Shown: positions 30,984-39,700, numbered from the stretch's first letter. The stretch: DNA of 45,744 nt from Blastococcus sp. (GCA_025465355.1 JAODNN010000044.1:1-45744), one strand, 5' to 3'. Numbers and translations are program-made. The notes: a model not told the origin generated them from the letters alone.

Positions 30984-33062
30984 ATGCCCCTTGTTCCACG
31001 CCTGCGCCGCAGGCTCGCGTTCTGCGCACTGGGGGCCGGCGCCCTGCTGCTCCCCGCGGCGGTCCCCGGAGCGGACGCCGCGACGCCGACGTCCGGCACC
31101 GTGACCTCGACGTCCCCCACGGCGACCTGGACCGCGGGTCCGTTCGCCGCCCCCAACACCACAGGCAACGCCGGTGACCCGGTCTGCGCCACCCCGCAGA
31201 TGTGCGACGACTACACGCTGCACGTCAGCACGCCGGCCGGCTACGGCACCGGCCACCGGCTCTCGATCAGCGTCTCCTGGCCCAACAGTGCCGCCGACTT
31301 CGACCTCTACGTGCTCGACTCCGCCGGGAACGTCCTCGGAACGTCCGCCTCCAGCGCCGACCCGGAACTGGTCCAGGTGCCGCCGGACAGCGGCACGTAC
31401 ACCGTGCGTGTCGTGCCCTACGCCCCGCTCGGCCAGTCGATCACCGGCACGGCGCAGCTGACGTCCCTGCCGGCCGACCCACAGCCTGCCGCCTTCCCGG
31501 CGCCGGCCTACACGAACGACGCGGCGCCGGACTCGCTGCACGACTCGCACAACGCCGGTGAGCCGTCGATCGGGGTGAACCCGAAGACCGGCGCCGTCAT
31601 GTACCAGTCGTACCTGTCCACCTACCGGGTCGGCTTCGGGACGCAGGACCCCGCGCAGGCGACCTGGCTGGACAAGAGCGCGAGCGCTGCCACCGGCTGT
31701 CCCCAGGGCAGTACCGAGAGCCTCGACCCGATCCTGTTCACCGACCGCCAGACCGGGCGCACGTTCGAGTCGCAGCTGCTCGGCAAGGCCGCGGCCACCT
31801 GCTACACCGACAACGACGGCGACTCCTGGACCCCGACTCAGGGCTCCGGCCTCAACAGCGGTGTCGACCACCAGACGATCGGCGGCGGTCCGTTCGCCCC
31901 GGGCGGCCCGATCACCCCGTTGACCGGCTACCAGAACGCCGTCTACTACTGCTCGCAGGACATCGCGGACGCCTCGTGCGCGGTCAGCCAGACCGGCGGC
32001 CTGACGTTCGGGCCGGCCGTGCCGATGTACAGCCTGCTCGACTGCGGCGGTCTGCACGGGCACGTCAAGGTCGACCCGTCCAGCGGCACGGTGTACGTGC
32101 CGAACAAGGGGTGCGGTGCCAACCAGGCCGTCGCCGTCTCGTCGGACAACGGGGTGACCTGGGCGGTGCAGAAGGTGACCGGCTCCACCCCCGGTGACTC
32201 CGACCCGTCCGTGGGCATCGGTTCCAACGGCAGCGTGTACTTCGGCTACCAGGGCGCTGACGGCCACGCGCACGTGTCCACCAGCCGCGACCACGGCAAG
32301 ACCTGGATCAACGGTCAGGACGTCGGAGCCCAGCTCGGCGTCCAGAACATCGCCTTCCCGGCAATGGTCGCCGGTGACGACGACCGCGCCGCGTTCGCCT
32401 TCCTCGGCAGCACCACCGGCGGCAACTACCAGGACGCCGCGAACTTCCACGGGGAGTGGCACCTCTACATCTCCACGACCATCGACGGTGGCGCGTCGTG
32501 GAAGACCGTCGACGCGACGCCGACCGACCCGGTGCAGCGCGGTTCGATCTGCACCGGCGGCACCACCTGCGGCAACGACCGCAACCTGCTCGACTTCATG
32601 GACGTGACCGTGGACGGGCAGGGACGCGTGCTGGTCGGCTACGCCGACGGCTGCACGGGCGCGTGCGCCTCCGGCGGTGCGCAGAACTTCGATGCGCTCG
32701 CCACGATCGCGCGGCAGACGTCGGGCCCGCGGCTGTTCTCGGCCTTCGACCCGAAGCCGGATCTCACCGTTGCGGCGCCGCAGGCCACCCGGTCCGGGAA
32801 GACGGCGACACTCTCGACGGTGGTGACCAACAGCGGTGCCGGCGAGGCCCGGGGCGTCACGGTGGCGTTCTCCGACGGCTCGACCGCCCTGGGGACGACC
32901 CAACCGATCACCCTCGCCCCCGGGGGCAGCGCGACCGTCTCGGTGACGGCCACCGCCTTACCTCGCGGGAAGCAGTCGATCACCGTGGTCGCCGACCCGC
33001 AGAACGTGGTGCCGGAGTCGGACGAGGGCAACAACAGGTCCTCGGCGACGGTCCGCACCTGA
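30984..33062 (+). CDS. Secreted sialidase-fold (BNR-like) protein with PPC-like and CARDB domains
   Basis: 692 residues from the ATG at 30984, where GGAGGG is 8 nt upstream. A signal peptide (about 1-32) is followed by a small beta domain at about 75-155 (FDLYVLDSAGNVLG, then DSGTYTVRVVPYAP) of the PPC type found on secreted enzymes. Residues of about 180-585 carry repeated SxDxGxTW-like Asp-box motifs (SSDNGVTW, SRDHGKTW, TIDGGASW), the mark of a BNR/sialidase six-bladed propeller. Several Cys pairs suggest disulfides. A CARDB domain ends the protein (about 592-690, PDLTVAAPQATRSGKTATL). The arginine triad needed for real sialidase activity is not evident, so a binding or structural role is as likely. 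Confidence 0.85.
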   Translation: MPLVPRLRRRLAFCALGAGALLLPAAVPGADAATPTSGTVTSTSPTATWTAGPFAAPNTTGNAGDPVCATPQMCDDYTLHVSTPAGYGTGHRLSISVSWPNSAADFDLYVLDSAGNVLGTSASSADPELVQVPPDSGTYTVRVVPYAPLGQSITGTAQLTSLPADPQPAAFPAPAYTNDAAPDSLHDSHNAGEPSIGVNPKTGAVMYQSYLSTYRVGFGTQDPAQATWLDKSASAATGCPQGSTESLDPILFTDRQTGRTFESQLLGKAAATCYTDNDGDSWTPTQGSGLNSGVDHQTIGGGPFAPGGPITPLTGYQNAVYYCSQDIADASCAVSQTGGLTFGPAVPMYSLLDCGGLHGHVKVDPSSGTVYVPNKGCGANQAVAVSSDNGVTWAVQKVTGSTPGDSDPSVGIGSNGSVYFGYQGADGHAHVSTSRDHGKTWINGQDVGAQLGVQNIAFPAMVAGDDDRAAFAFLGSTTGGNYQDAANFHGEWHLYISTTIDGGASWKTVDATPTDPVQRGSICTGGTTCGNDRNLLDFMDVTVDGQGRVLVGYADGCTGACASGGAQNFDALATIARQTSGPRLFSAFDPKPDLTVAAPQATRSGKTATLSTVVTNSGAGEARGVTVAFSDGSTALGTTQPITLAPGGSATVSVTATALPRGKQSITVVADPQNVVPESDEGNNRSSATVRT

Positions 33063-33149
33063 TCGTTGCGCCGGGCCGTCCATCGACGCCCGCGTCGGGT
33101 CCTCCGGGGGCCGCCGCGGGCGCCGTCCCCTCATTGAGAGGATCCACCC

Positions 33150-33716
33150 ATGACCGCGATGCTTCGAGTGCGCACTGCCCTTCCCTCCGTTCTGCTGCTC
33201 GGGATGGGACTGCTGGCAGGCTGCTCCGGGACCACCGGGACCACCGCGGCCGCGAGCTCGTCCTCCGCATCCGGGGCGGGGAGCCCGTCGACGGCCGGCA
33301 CGGGGAGCGCGGCGGCCGACGAGACCGACGCCGGAGCTGTCCCCTCCGGCGCCGAGCGGAGCGGGACGCCGACGACGGTGGACTGCCCCGGGAAGGCGAC
33401 GCCGGTCGACCTGCCGGCGAGCTTCCTCGCCCCGCTCCCGAAGGGCACGGTCGTCGTCGCCGTGCAGAAGCGTTCGGGTGATCGCACCGTCGTCACGGGC
33501 GTCGCGCCGGGCGCCGAGCCCGGCATCCTGAAGGAGATGCAGGACGCCTACCTGGCCGCGGGCTTCACGCTCACGCACGGGGAGACCGAGGCGCGCGACG
33601 CGGAGTCCAACTTCAACAACGACAGCGTGACCGGGCGGTGGGGGATCCGGGAGCTGGCGGAGTGCTCTCCGACGGCGACCCGGGTGGACGTGGTCATCGG
33701 CCCAGCGGTCCCGTGA
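33150..33716 (+). CDS. Secreted lipoprotein of unknown function
   Basis: 188 residues. The signal peptide ends in lipobox LLAGC (Cys25). A Ser/Thr/Ala/Gly linker runs to about residue 75, and a compact domain follows (about 78-185) with Cys residues in TVDCPG and LAECSP that could form a disulfide. The start has GAGAGG upstream. The gene lies 87 bp after the large secreted protein on the same strand, so the two may be co-expressed at the surface. I recognise no family. Confidence 0.78.
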   Translation: MTAMLRVRTALPSVLLLGMGLLAGCSGTTGTTAAASSSSASGAGSPSTAGTGSAAADETDAGAVPSGAERSGTPTTVDCPGKATPVDLPASFLAPLPKGTVVVAVQKRSGDRTVVTGVAPGAEPGILKEMQDAYLAAGFTLTHGETEARDAESNFNNDSVTGRWGIRELAECSPTATRVDVVIGPAVP

Positions 33717-33738
33717 GCACGGGGGAGAGCAGGCGAAT

Positions 33739-34182
33739 TCACGCCGGCTCGCGGCGCATCGGGACGTGCGGGATGCCGTCCTCGACGTAGCCGGGGCCGC
33801 TGCGGCGGAAGCCGAACCGCTCGTACCAGCCCTCCAGGTGCGCCTGCGCCCCAAGGGTGACGGGGACGTCGCCGGCGAGCGTGATGCCCTCCTCGATCAG
33901 CCGCGCGGCCAGCCCCTGGCCGCGGAACCGCGCAGCCGTCGCGACCCGGCCGATCGCGCGGGTCGCGCCGTCGTCGAGCAGCCGGATCGTCGCGGCCACC
34001 TCGCCGTCGGACTCGAACCACAGGTGCACCGTCGCCGGTTCGACGTCCCGGCCGTCCAGCTCGGGGTAGGCGCACTCCTGCTCGACGACGAAGACGTCGA
34101 CCCGGAGCCGGCAGAGGCCGTAGGTCTCGAACGGCGTGAGCTCGGCGAACCGGGCCTGCCGGAGGATCGGCCCGTCAGCCAT
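33739..34182 (-). CDS. ElaA-like GNAT acetyltransferase
   Basis: 147 residues. The ElaA signature LRVDVFVVEQECAYPELDGRD (in part, about 26-44) opens the protein. The acetyl-CoA loop is RVATAARFRGQGLAARLIEE (about 79-98), the GNAT motif A with its R-x2-G-x-G/A pattern. HLEGWYERFGFRRSG is the C-terminal beta-bulge region. The family's acceptor substrate is unknown. Its start overlaps the end of the upstream DUF6328 gene by 8 nt (34175-34182), so the two are translationally coupled. Confidence 0.92.
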   Translation of the reverse strand: MADGPILRQARFAELTPFETYGLCRLRVDVFVVEQECAYPELDGRDVEPATVHLWFESDGEVAATIRLLDDGATRAIGRVATAARFRGQGLAARLIEEGITLAGDVPVTLGAQAHLEGWYERFGFRRSGPGYVEDGIPHVPMRREPA

Positions 34183-34666
34183 GGAGTTCCTCCTGCTCGT
34201 TGTGCGCGCGGTGCCACAGGGGGACGACGGCCCACCACCAGACCAGCAGGGCGGCGATCGCGGCGGACGTTCCCCAGGCCAGCCCGCGTCCGAAGAAGAC
34301 GTCGAGCACCAGCAGGAGAGCCGCGGAGATGGCGACGATGAGCACCATGAGGCCGGCGAACGCCGACCGGCTGCTGCGCTGCAGCAGGGACTCCTTGTCG
34401 TGCTGGCGGAAGAGGACCCGGTGCTGTGCCGCCGGCGCGATCAACAGGATGCTGGCCACCGCCGCGGCCACCAGGGCGACGTAGTAGACGCCCCGCTGGA
34501 ACTCGGTTGTCTTCGTGGCCGCCTGCTGGAAGGGCACGATCAGCAGGAACGCGAACAGGAACTGGACGCCCGGCAGCCCGACGCGGATCTCGTTGAGCAG
34601 TTCGATGAGTTCCCGGTTGATCCGCTCGGCCCGGCTCTCGCCGGTACTCCGCGCTCCGTCCGCCAT
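34175..34666 (-). CDS. DUF6328 four-helix membrane protein
   Basis: 163 residues. After a short charged lead with RINRELIELLNEIRVGLPGV, four hydrophobic segments follow: VQFLFAFLLIVPF, VALVAAAVASILLI, GLMVLIVAISAALLLVL and AIAALLVWWWAVVPLW. The sequence ELLNEIRVGLPGVQFLFAFL is typical of DUF6328, whose function is unknown. It heads a two-gene unit with the acetyltransferase. Its upstream region carries a nested palindrome at 34725-34756. Confidence 0.9.
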   Translation of the reverse strand: MADGARSTGESRAERINRELIELLNEIRVGLPGVQFLFAFLLIVPFQQAATKTTEFQRGVYYVALVAAAVASILLIAPAAQHRVLFRQHDKESLLQRSSRSAFAGLMVLIVAISAALLLVLDVFFGRGLAWGTSAAIAALLVWWWAVVPLWHRAHNEQEELHG

Positions 34667-34724
34667 CGGGTTCCTTGTCTCCTGTCTCGTGCGGTTGCGT
34701 GTGTGACGGCGACGACCTGCCGCT

Positions 34725-34756
34725 CATCGACAAGCCGAGGTGTCGACATGTCGATG
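34725..34756. repeat. Nested palindrome, candidate operator
   Basis: CATCGACA (34725-34732) pairs with TGTCGATG (34749-34756). Inside lies the 12-bp perfect palindrome TCGACATGTCGA (34743-34754). It sits about 60 bp upstream of the DUF6328 start and just after the DUF2277 gene, so it could regulate the DUF6328-ElaA unit. Confidence 0.6.
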
Positions 34757-34786
34757 AACCGACGTGTCTGCCGGTGTCGCATCGGG

Positions 34787-35056
34787 TCAGCCGGCGTACC
34801 GGGCCGCCGACCGCTCGCGGGCCTTCGCGGCCTCGATCTCGCGGTCCTTGGGCGGCGCCGTCGTCACCAGGGCGTCGAGCAGCCGGGCGGAGGTGGCGGC
34901 CACCTCGTCGACCGCGCGGTCGAACGCCTCTGCGTTCACGCGGGAGGGCTTGGTGGAGCCGCTGATCTTGCGGATGAACTGGAGCGCGGCGGCCCGGATC
35001 TCGTCGTCCGAGGCGGGGGGCTCGAAGTTGCTCAGCGGGCGGATGTTCCGGCACAT
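34787..35056 (-). CDS. DUF2277 family protein
   Basis: 89 residues from the ATG at 35056. The start MCRNIRPLSNFEPPASD and the core LQFIRKISGSTKPSRVNAEA (about 27-46) are the defining motifs of DUF2277. The Cys2-x-Asn start is invariant in the family and supports the chosen start over a longer in-frame reading. The helical second half ends in a charged tail. The function is unknown. It stands between a membrane protein gene and the nested palindrome, all on the minus strand. Confidence 0.93.
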   Translation of the reverse strand: MCRNIRPLSNFEPPASDDEIRAAALQFIRKISGSTKPSRVNAEAFDRAVDEVAATSARLLDALVTTAPPKDREIEAAKARERSAARYAG

Positions 35057-35091
35057 GCGGGCAGCGTAGGAGCAGCCCACCCGGAGCGGGG

Positions 35092-35745
35092 TCAGGCGAC
35101 GAATCCCGCGCGGTCGATCTTGCGGTGGTAACGGTCACCGAGCTTGCCGCCCAGCACCGCACCCAGCAGGGTGACGAGCAGGAGCGCCACCAGCGTGATG
35201 ACGCCCGCCGTGGTCGCCGTTCCCTCGTCGATCGGGATCCGCGGCAGGTTGAGCTGCTGGAACACGTTGTACTGCGCGCCGAGGGCGGCGCCGGCCGCGG
35301 CGAGGACCAGCACCACGATCAGGCCGATCAGCCAGACGGCCACGCCCTGACGGGCACCGTCGAAGCGGGCCATACGGCCGGCCACGTACCCGCCGGCGAG
35401 GTAGGCGAGGAACAGTGCCACGAGGATGGCGACACCGCCGCTCACGCCCAGCGTCTTCGCCTGATCGGCCGCTTCGGTGGCGGTGTTCACGCCCCGGGCG
35501 ACGCCGAGTGCGACTCCGGCCGCGGAGAGCAGGGCGATCAGGAGGACGGCCAGCCCGTTGGCCGACAGCCAGCCGAAGAACGCCGCTCCCCACTTGATCC
35601 CACCGAAACGCGCCCGCTGGACCGCGACGGCGTCCCGTGCCGCCACAGGCGTTCCCGGGCCCCCGTCGCCCACGGCGGGTCGGTCGCTGATGACCTGGGT
35701 CTCCTCGACCCGCGACGGTTCGCGCTGGATGTGGTCGTTGGCCAT
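35092..35745 (-). CDS. Membrane protein of unknown function (four to five helices)
   Basis: 217 residues from the ATG at 35745, which has AAGGAG upstream. A polar N-terminal stretch (1-50) is followed by four to five helices: WLSANGLAVLLIALLSAAGV, GVAILVALFLAYLAGGYVAG, VAVWLIGLIVVLVLAAAGAA and VITLVALLLVTLLGAVLGG. The end is basic (KLGDRYHRKID). The GGYVAGRMARFDGARQG stretch between helices recurs in this actinobacterial family, often annotated simply as a membrane protein. Divergent from the NYN-like gene. Confidence 0.8.
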   Translation of the reverse strand: MANDHIQREPSRVEETQVISDRPAVGDGGPGTPVAARDAVAVQRARFGGIKWGAAFFGWLSANGLAVLLIALLSAAGVALGVARGVNTATEAADQAKTLGVSGGVAILVALFLAYLAGGYVAGRMARFDGARQGVAVWLIGLIVVLVLAAAGAALGAQYNVFQQLNLPRIPIDEGTATTAGVITLVALLLVTLLGAVLGGKLGDRYHRKIDRAGFVA

Positions 35746-35896
35746 GGTGGCTCCTTCGTCAGGATGGCGTGTGCATGGGTGTGCGCACTGATCCCCCTGG
35801 GCAGTGGTCCTGGTGGGTGCCCACCCCGTCGCTGGGCAAACGCCCTGGTCAGGGCGTCCCCCGAACGGGTTACGGGGAAGGGGAGGAGCCACGGCG

Positions 35897-36307
35897 ATGA
35901 CAGTGCTGCTCGTCGATGTCGCCAACGTGGTCGGGTCGCGGCCCGACGGGTGGTGGCGGGACCGCGCCGGAGCCGCCGCCCGGTTGCTGGCGCGCCTCGC
36001 CCGCCTGCCCGGCCGGTCCCTGCCTGGTCCCGGCGGCCGCACGGTCCACGTGACCGGCGTCGTCGCCGTCGTGGAGGGGCAGGCGCGCAACGTCTCCGCC
36101 CCCGACGGCGTGCAGGTGATCCACGCACCGGGCAGCGGGGACGACGCCCTGGCGGAGTGCGCCGCGCGCCTCGTGCGGGAGGGAACACCGGTCCTGGCCG
36201 TGACCGCCGACCGGGGGCTGCGGGTCCGGCTGCCCGAGGCGACGGAGGTCACCGGTCCGGCCTGGTTGCTCGAGCAGCTCGACCGCCTCGACGCCGAGCG
36301 GGCATGA
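35897..36307 (+). CDS. NYN/PIN-like domain protein (often annotated NTP pyrophosphohydrolase)
   Basis: 136 residues from the ATG at 35897, behind GGGAGG. The N-terminus MTVLLVDVANVVGSRPDGWW carries the Asp7 and Asn10 of NYN domains, SGDDALAECAARL holds two more acidic residues, and AVTADRGLRVRL is the conserved third motif. These are the metal-binding acids of PIN-fold ribonucleases such as YacP. Related proteins are called NTP pyrophosphohydrolases in databases without good support. A ribonuclease role is therefore the more reasonable inference. A short hairpin follows. Confidence 0.78.
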   Translation: MTVLLVDVANVVGSRPDGWWRDRAGAAARLLARLARLPGRSLPGPGGRTVHVTGVVAVVEGQARNVSAPDGVQVIHAPGSGDDALAECAARLVREGTPVLAVTADRGLRVRLPEATEVTGPAWLLEQLDRLDAERA

Positions 36308-36318
36308 GGCGCGCGGCC

Positions 36319-36333
36319 CAGGGGTAGCCCCTG
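36319..36333 (+). terminator. Short terminator-like hairpin
   Basis: CAGGGG (36319-36324), loop TAG, CCCCTG (36328-36333): a perfect 6-bp stem 11 bp after the NYN-like gene and 41 bp before the SDR start. Confidence 0.5.
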
Positions 36334-36374
36334 CCCACCGGCCCACCCCCTCCCGAGGAGCTGACATCGTCCCC

Positions 36375-37274
36375 ATGCCCATCACTCCCGACACCGGTGC
36401 ACCCCCGACGGTGCTCGTCACCGGCGCCTCGAGCGGTATCGGCCGGGCGACGGTGCTCGCGGCGGCCGGCCGGCGTGCCCGTCTGGTCCTGGTGGCCCGC
36501 GGTACCGAACCGCTCGAGGAAGCGGCCCAGGAGGCCCGCGCGGCCGGGGCCACGGAGGTCGTCGTCTGCCCGGCGGACGTCAACGACGCGGACGCGATCG
36601 GCGCGGTGGTGGGCGCGACCGTGGACCGGTTCGGCCGGCTGGACGCCGTGGTGCACGCCGCGCAGGTGATGGCCTACGGCCGGATCGAGGACCTGCCCCG
36701 AGAGGTGTACGAGACCGTCGTCGACACCGCCACCCATGGCACGGCCAACGTCGCCCGGGTGGTGTTGCCGGTGTTCCGGCGACAGGGTGCCGGCCACCTC
36801 GTCGTCGTCAACTCACTGCTGGGGTCGGTCACGGCGCCGCTCATGGGTGCCTACGTGACCGGCAAGTGGGGCCAGCTCGGACTGGCCCGGGTGCTCCAGC
36901 AGGAGACCCGGGACGCGCCGGGCATCTCGGTCTCCGTGGTGGCCCCCGGCGGCGTGGACACACCCATCTACTCCCAGGCGGCGTCCTGGATCGGTCGCAC
37001 CGGCCGTCCCCCGTGGCCGGTCTACTCCCCGCAGCGCGTGGCACGGATCGTCCTGTCGACCCTGGACCGGCCGCGGCGGATGGTCCAGGCCGGGCTGTTC
37101 AATCCGCTGATCACGGCCAGTTTCCGGCTGCTGCCCGGGCTGTACGACCAGCTGGTGGGGCCGCTGCTGCAGTGGCTCGCGGTCGAGGACGACGACGTGC
37201 CGCCGACGTCCGGCAATGTCTTCGGCTCCCGGCCGGCGGGGAACGCTACCGAGGGGAGCCGGCACCGCAGCTAG
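36375..37274 (+). CDS. SDR family oxidoreductase
   Basis: 299 residues, a classical short-chain dehydrogenase. The nucleotide loop is TGASSGIG (16-23), with Arg41 (VARG) suggesting NADPH. HAAQ replaces the usual NAG. The catalytic Ser is in VVNSLLGS and the Tyr-x3-Lys is YVTGK. APGGVDTPIY is the family PGxxxT motif. A C-terminal extension of about 60 residues (LLPGLYDQLVGPLLQW) is hydrophobic and might touch the membrane. The start has GAGGAG. The substrate is unknown. Confidence 0.93.
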   Translation: MPITPDTGAPPTVLVTGASSGIGRATVLAAAGRRARLVLVARGTEPLEEAAQEARAAGATEVVVCPADVNDADAIGAVVGATVDRFGRLDAVVHAAQVMAYGRIEDLPREVYETVVDTATHGTANVARVVLPVFRRQGAGHLVVVNSLLGSVTAPLMGAYVTGKWGQLGLARVLQQETRDAPGISVSVVAPGGVDTPIYSQAASWIGRTGRPPWPVYSPQRVARIVLSTLDRPRRMVQAGLFNPLITASFRLLPGLYDQLVGPLLQWLAVEDDDVPPTSGNVFGSRPAGNATEGSRHRS

Positions 37275-37458
37275 GGATGGCTGTGAGACAGGTGTGACGG
37301 GGGCGTGGCGCCTCTCACGCGGCTGAGGGGGTGTTCGGGGGCGCACGCAGGGAGAAGGCCTGGCACCGTGAGACGTGGGTGCCCGAGGTCGTGTGCTCTT
37401 CCCTTGCCCCTCGCGGCCACGCTCTTCAGGGTGGCCGGCTCCCCGATGAGGTCCACCC

Positions 37459-38838
37459 GTGCCCACTCCTCCCTTCCTGACGCGTGCCCGCGTGCCGGTC
37501 CCCGGTCTCGTCCGCACCGTGGTCACCCGGGTTCCCGCCCGGGTCCCCCCTGCCTCAGTCGGCCGCCTGCGCGCCGCGGTCACCGCCCTCTTCGTTCTCG
37601 ACGGCGCCGTCTTCGGCTCCTGGGCCTCCCGCGTCCCGGACGTCGCCGCCCGGGTCGGCGCCGGGCACAGCGCCCTCGGCGTCGCGCTGCTGTGCCTGTC
37701 GCTGGGCGCCCTGGTCTGCATGCGGCTCACCGGCTCGCTCTGCGCCCGCTTCGGCGCGGGACCGGTCAGTGCGGCTGCCGCGGTCGCGGTGTCCGCCTCC
37801 GCCGTCCTGCCCGGACTCGTGTTCTCGGTGCCGGGGCTGTGCGTCGCGCTCCTCGTCTTCGGTGCGGCGACCGGCATGGTGAACGTCGCCGCCAACGCCG
37901 TCGGTGTACAGGTCGAGGCGCGCGTCGGCCGGCCGGTGCTGTCGGGCCTGCATGCCGGATTCAGCTTCGGTGGCCTCGGCGGGGCACTGGTGGGCGGCGC
38001 CGCGTCCTCCTTCCTGGGCGTGACGCCCCACCTGGTCCTCGTCGCCGCGGCGGGGCTGTTCGTCAGTGCGTGGGCGCTTCCGCCCTTGCTGGGTGCCGGC
38101 CGCGGCGGCGTCGAGCCGCACCGGCAGGAGCATGTGGACCGGGGCGGGCGCCGCCCGACGGCGGTCCTCGTGGTCCTCGGGGCCATCGCCGGCTGCACCG
38201 CCTTCGGTGAGGGAGCGCTGACCGACTGGGGCGCGCTGCTGCTCCGTGAGCAGCTCGCAGCTCCCGCCACTCTCGCCGCCGCCGGCTACGCCGCGTTCGC
38301 CCTGGCCATGGCGCTCGGCCGGATGTTCGGTGGGCGCATGCTCGTCGCCTGGGGGGAACGGCGCCTCCTGGTCGGCGGCACGCTGCTGGCCGCGGTCGGC
38401 ACGCTGATGGCGATCACCACGTCGTCGTTGCTGATCGCCCTCGCGGGCTTCGTCGTCGTCGGGGCAGGCCTGGCCAACGTCTTCCCGCTCGCCATTGCGC
38501 GGGCCGGGCTGCTCGGCGGAGCGCCGGGTATCGCGCTGGCCACGACGGTCGGGTACACCGGCCTGCTCGGCGGGCCGCCGGTGATCGGGTTGCTCGCCGA
38601 CCAGGCGGGGCTGCCGGTGGCGCTGGCCTCCGTCGCCGGCTGCGCGGTCGTGGCCGCCTTCCTCGTGCTCACCGTCTCCGGAGCGCGGGTCCGGATGCCG
38701 CGCCCGCGCACCCTGCTCGACCGGGCCGTCGCGACCGTCGGCGATCGGCTGCAGCCGGTCGTATCCGGCTTCGGGCACGGCGCCGGGGTCTACGTGCGCG
38801 ACCTGCAGGTGCTGTGGCCGGAGAACTCCGGCCGCTGA
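37459..38838 (+). CDS. MFS transporter
   Basis: 459 residues with about twelve hydrophobic segments from residue 35 to 415. The first helix pair has FVLDGAVFGSWASRVPDV, followed by the loop CMRLTGSLCARFG. LHAGFSFGGLGGALVGG in helix five is typical of the YbjJ/FucP-like branch of the family. The second half repeats the layout (AFALAMALGRMFGG, then the loop GERRLLVGG). A C-terminal extension of about 45 residues (RPRTLLDRAVATVGDR) is unusual and cytosolic. The start is GTG at 37459. The 184-bp region upstream holds a small hairpin near 37420-37440. A terminator follows. The substrate is not predictable. Confidence 0.9.
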   Translation: MPTPPFLTRARVPVPGLVRTVVTRVPARVPPASVGRLRAAVTALFVLDGAVFGSWASRVPDVAARVGAGHSALGVALLCLSLGALVCMRLTGSLCARFGAGPVSAAAAVAVSASAVLPGLVFSVPGLCVALLVFGAATGMVNVAANAVGVQVEARVGRPVLSGLHAGFSFGGLGGALVGGAASSFLGVTPHLVLVAAAGLFVSAWALPPLLGAGRGGVEPHRQEHVDRGGRRPTAVLVVLGAIAGCTAFGEGALTDWGALLLREQLAAPATLAAAGYAAFALAMALGRMFGGRMLVAWGERRLLVGGTLLAAVGTLMAITTSSLLIALAGFVVVGAGLANVFPLAIARAGLLGGAPGIALATTVGYTGLLGGPPVIGLLADQAGLPVALASVAGCAVVAAFLVLTVSGARVRMPRPRTLLDRAVATVGDRLQPVVSGFGHGAGVYVRDLQVLWPENSGR

Positions 38839-38871
38839 GCTCTCGGCCGAGCGATCCGGCGGCGACCGGAT

Positions 38872-38908
38872 GCGGAGGGGGAGCGGGCTGACCACCCTCC
38901 CCCTCCGC
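38872..38908 (+). terminator. Terminator of the MFS gene
   Basis: GCGGAGGGGGAG (38872-38883) pairs perfectly with CTCCCCCTCCGC (38897-38908) around a 13-nt loop, 34 bp after the stop. Confidence 0.88.
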
Positions 38909-38954
38909 CGTCTCGGGGTGGAGAGTTCTGTCCGACCGAGAAGGAGCGCCCCCG

Positions 38955-39452
38955 ATGACCAGCCCGACCACCGTCGCCACCACCGACCTGTGTGATGCCC
39001 ACCCGGAGGCGCAGGTCTGCGAGCCCGATTACCCGTCCTTCGGCGGGCGGGCAACCTTCTCCGGACCGATCGCCACCCTGAAGGTCTTCGAGGACAACTC
39101 GCTGGTGCGGGAGGCGATGGGGCAGCCGGGTCAGGGTCGGGTCCTGGTGGTGGACGGCGGGGGTTCCCTGCGCTGCTCGCTGTTCGGCGGCAACCTGGCG
39201 GTGGCGGCGGCGAGCAACGGCTGGGCCGGCGTCGTCGTGCACGGCGCCGTGCGCGACGTCGGCGAGCTGGCCGCCCAGCCGATCGGCGTGCGCGCCCTGG
39301 CCCTCTACCCGCGCAAGAGCGAGCGCGGGCTGCACTCCGGTCAGGTGGGGCTGCCGGTCATCTTCGCCGGCGTCGTCTTCCGCGAGGGCGAGTGGCTCTG
39401 CGCCGACCGCGACGGGATCGTCGTCCTGCCCGAGGCGCCGTCCCCCGGCTGA
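38955..39452 (+). CDS. rraA: RraA-family protein (ribonuclease E regulator / HMG aldolase-like)
   Basis: 165 residues, the full length of an RraA protein, from the ATG at 38955 behind AAGGAG. TTDLCDAHPEA at the start, FSGPIATLKVFEDN, GRVLVVDGGGSLRCSLFGGN and GVVVHGAVRDVGEL are the family landmarks. RraA binds RNase E in enteric bacteria. The same fold also acts as 4-hydroxy-4-methyl-2-oxoglutarate or oxaloacetate lyase, for which the Arg-Asp in GAVRD is needed and present. Which role applies in actinobacteria is open. It is convergent with the next gene, only 7 bp between stops. Confidence 0.93.
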   Translation: MTSPTTVATTDLCDAHPEAQVCEPDYPSFGGRATFSGPIATLKVFEDNSLVREAMGQPGQGRVLVVDGGGSLRCSLFGGNLAVAAASNGWAGVVVHGAVRDVGELAAQPIGVRALALYPRKSERGLHSGQVGLPVIFAGVVFREGEWLCADRDGIVVLPEAPSPG

Positions 39453-39459
39453 AGGCGGC

Positions 39460-39693
39460 CTAGCGGCGGCGGAGCAGGCGGGCGAGCCGGCGGTTGCGGC
39501 CGGCCGTGCCTCCGGTCACCGGCGGGGGAGTGGCTTCGGGCTGTTCCTGCAGGGCGGCGTGCCGCTCGTGGAGGCGGGACCGGACGTCGTCCGGTGTGTA
39601 GGCACGGCGCTGGCGCTCACTGCGCGCGACGACCACACCGGTCGCGGCGACCCCGGCGAGGCCGGCCAATCCGAGGAGCTTCCAGAGGCGCAC
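39460..39693 (-). CDS. Small single-helix membrane protein (77 aa)
   Basis: 77 residues from a GTG at 39693. One hydrophobic helix (LWKLLGLAGLAGVAATGVVV) precedes a basic soluble tail (ARSERQRRAYTPDDVRSRLH, ending LARLLRRR). The AYTPDDVRSRLHER motif recurs in actinobacterial hypothetical proteins, but I know no function. There is no ribosome site. TAGGTT lies 7 nt before the GTG, so the mRNA is probably leaderless. It is divergent from the YiiX-like gene with 30 bp between the two starts. Confidence 0.75.
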   Translation of the reverse strand: MRLWKLLGLAGLAGVAATGVVVARSERQRRAYTPDDVRSRLHERHAALQEQPEATPPPVTGGTAGRNRRLARLLRRR

Positions 39694-39700
39694 GGTCCGT

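Noticed and set aside
30792-32903. A 703-codon minus-strand open frame opposite the secreted propeller protein
   Set aside because: The plus-strand frame has a signal peptide, Asp-box repeats and a CARDB domain. The opposite frame is repetitive Val/Gly/Arg.
37275-37458. Possible riboswitch or small RNA upstream of the MFS gene
   Set aside because: Only a 6-bp hairpin (GGCCAC with GTGGCC) is visible, with no conserved aptamer blocks.
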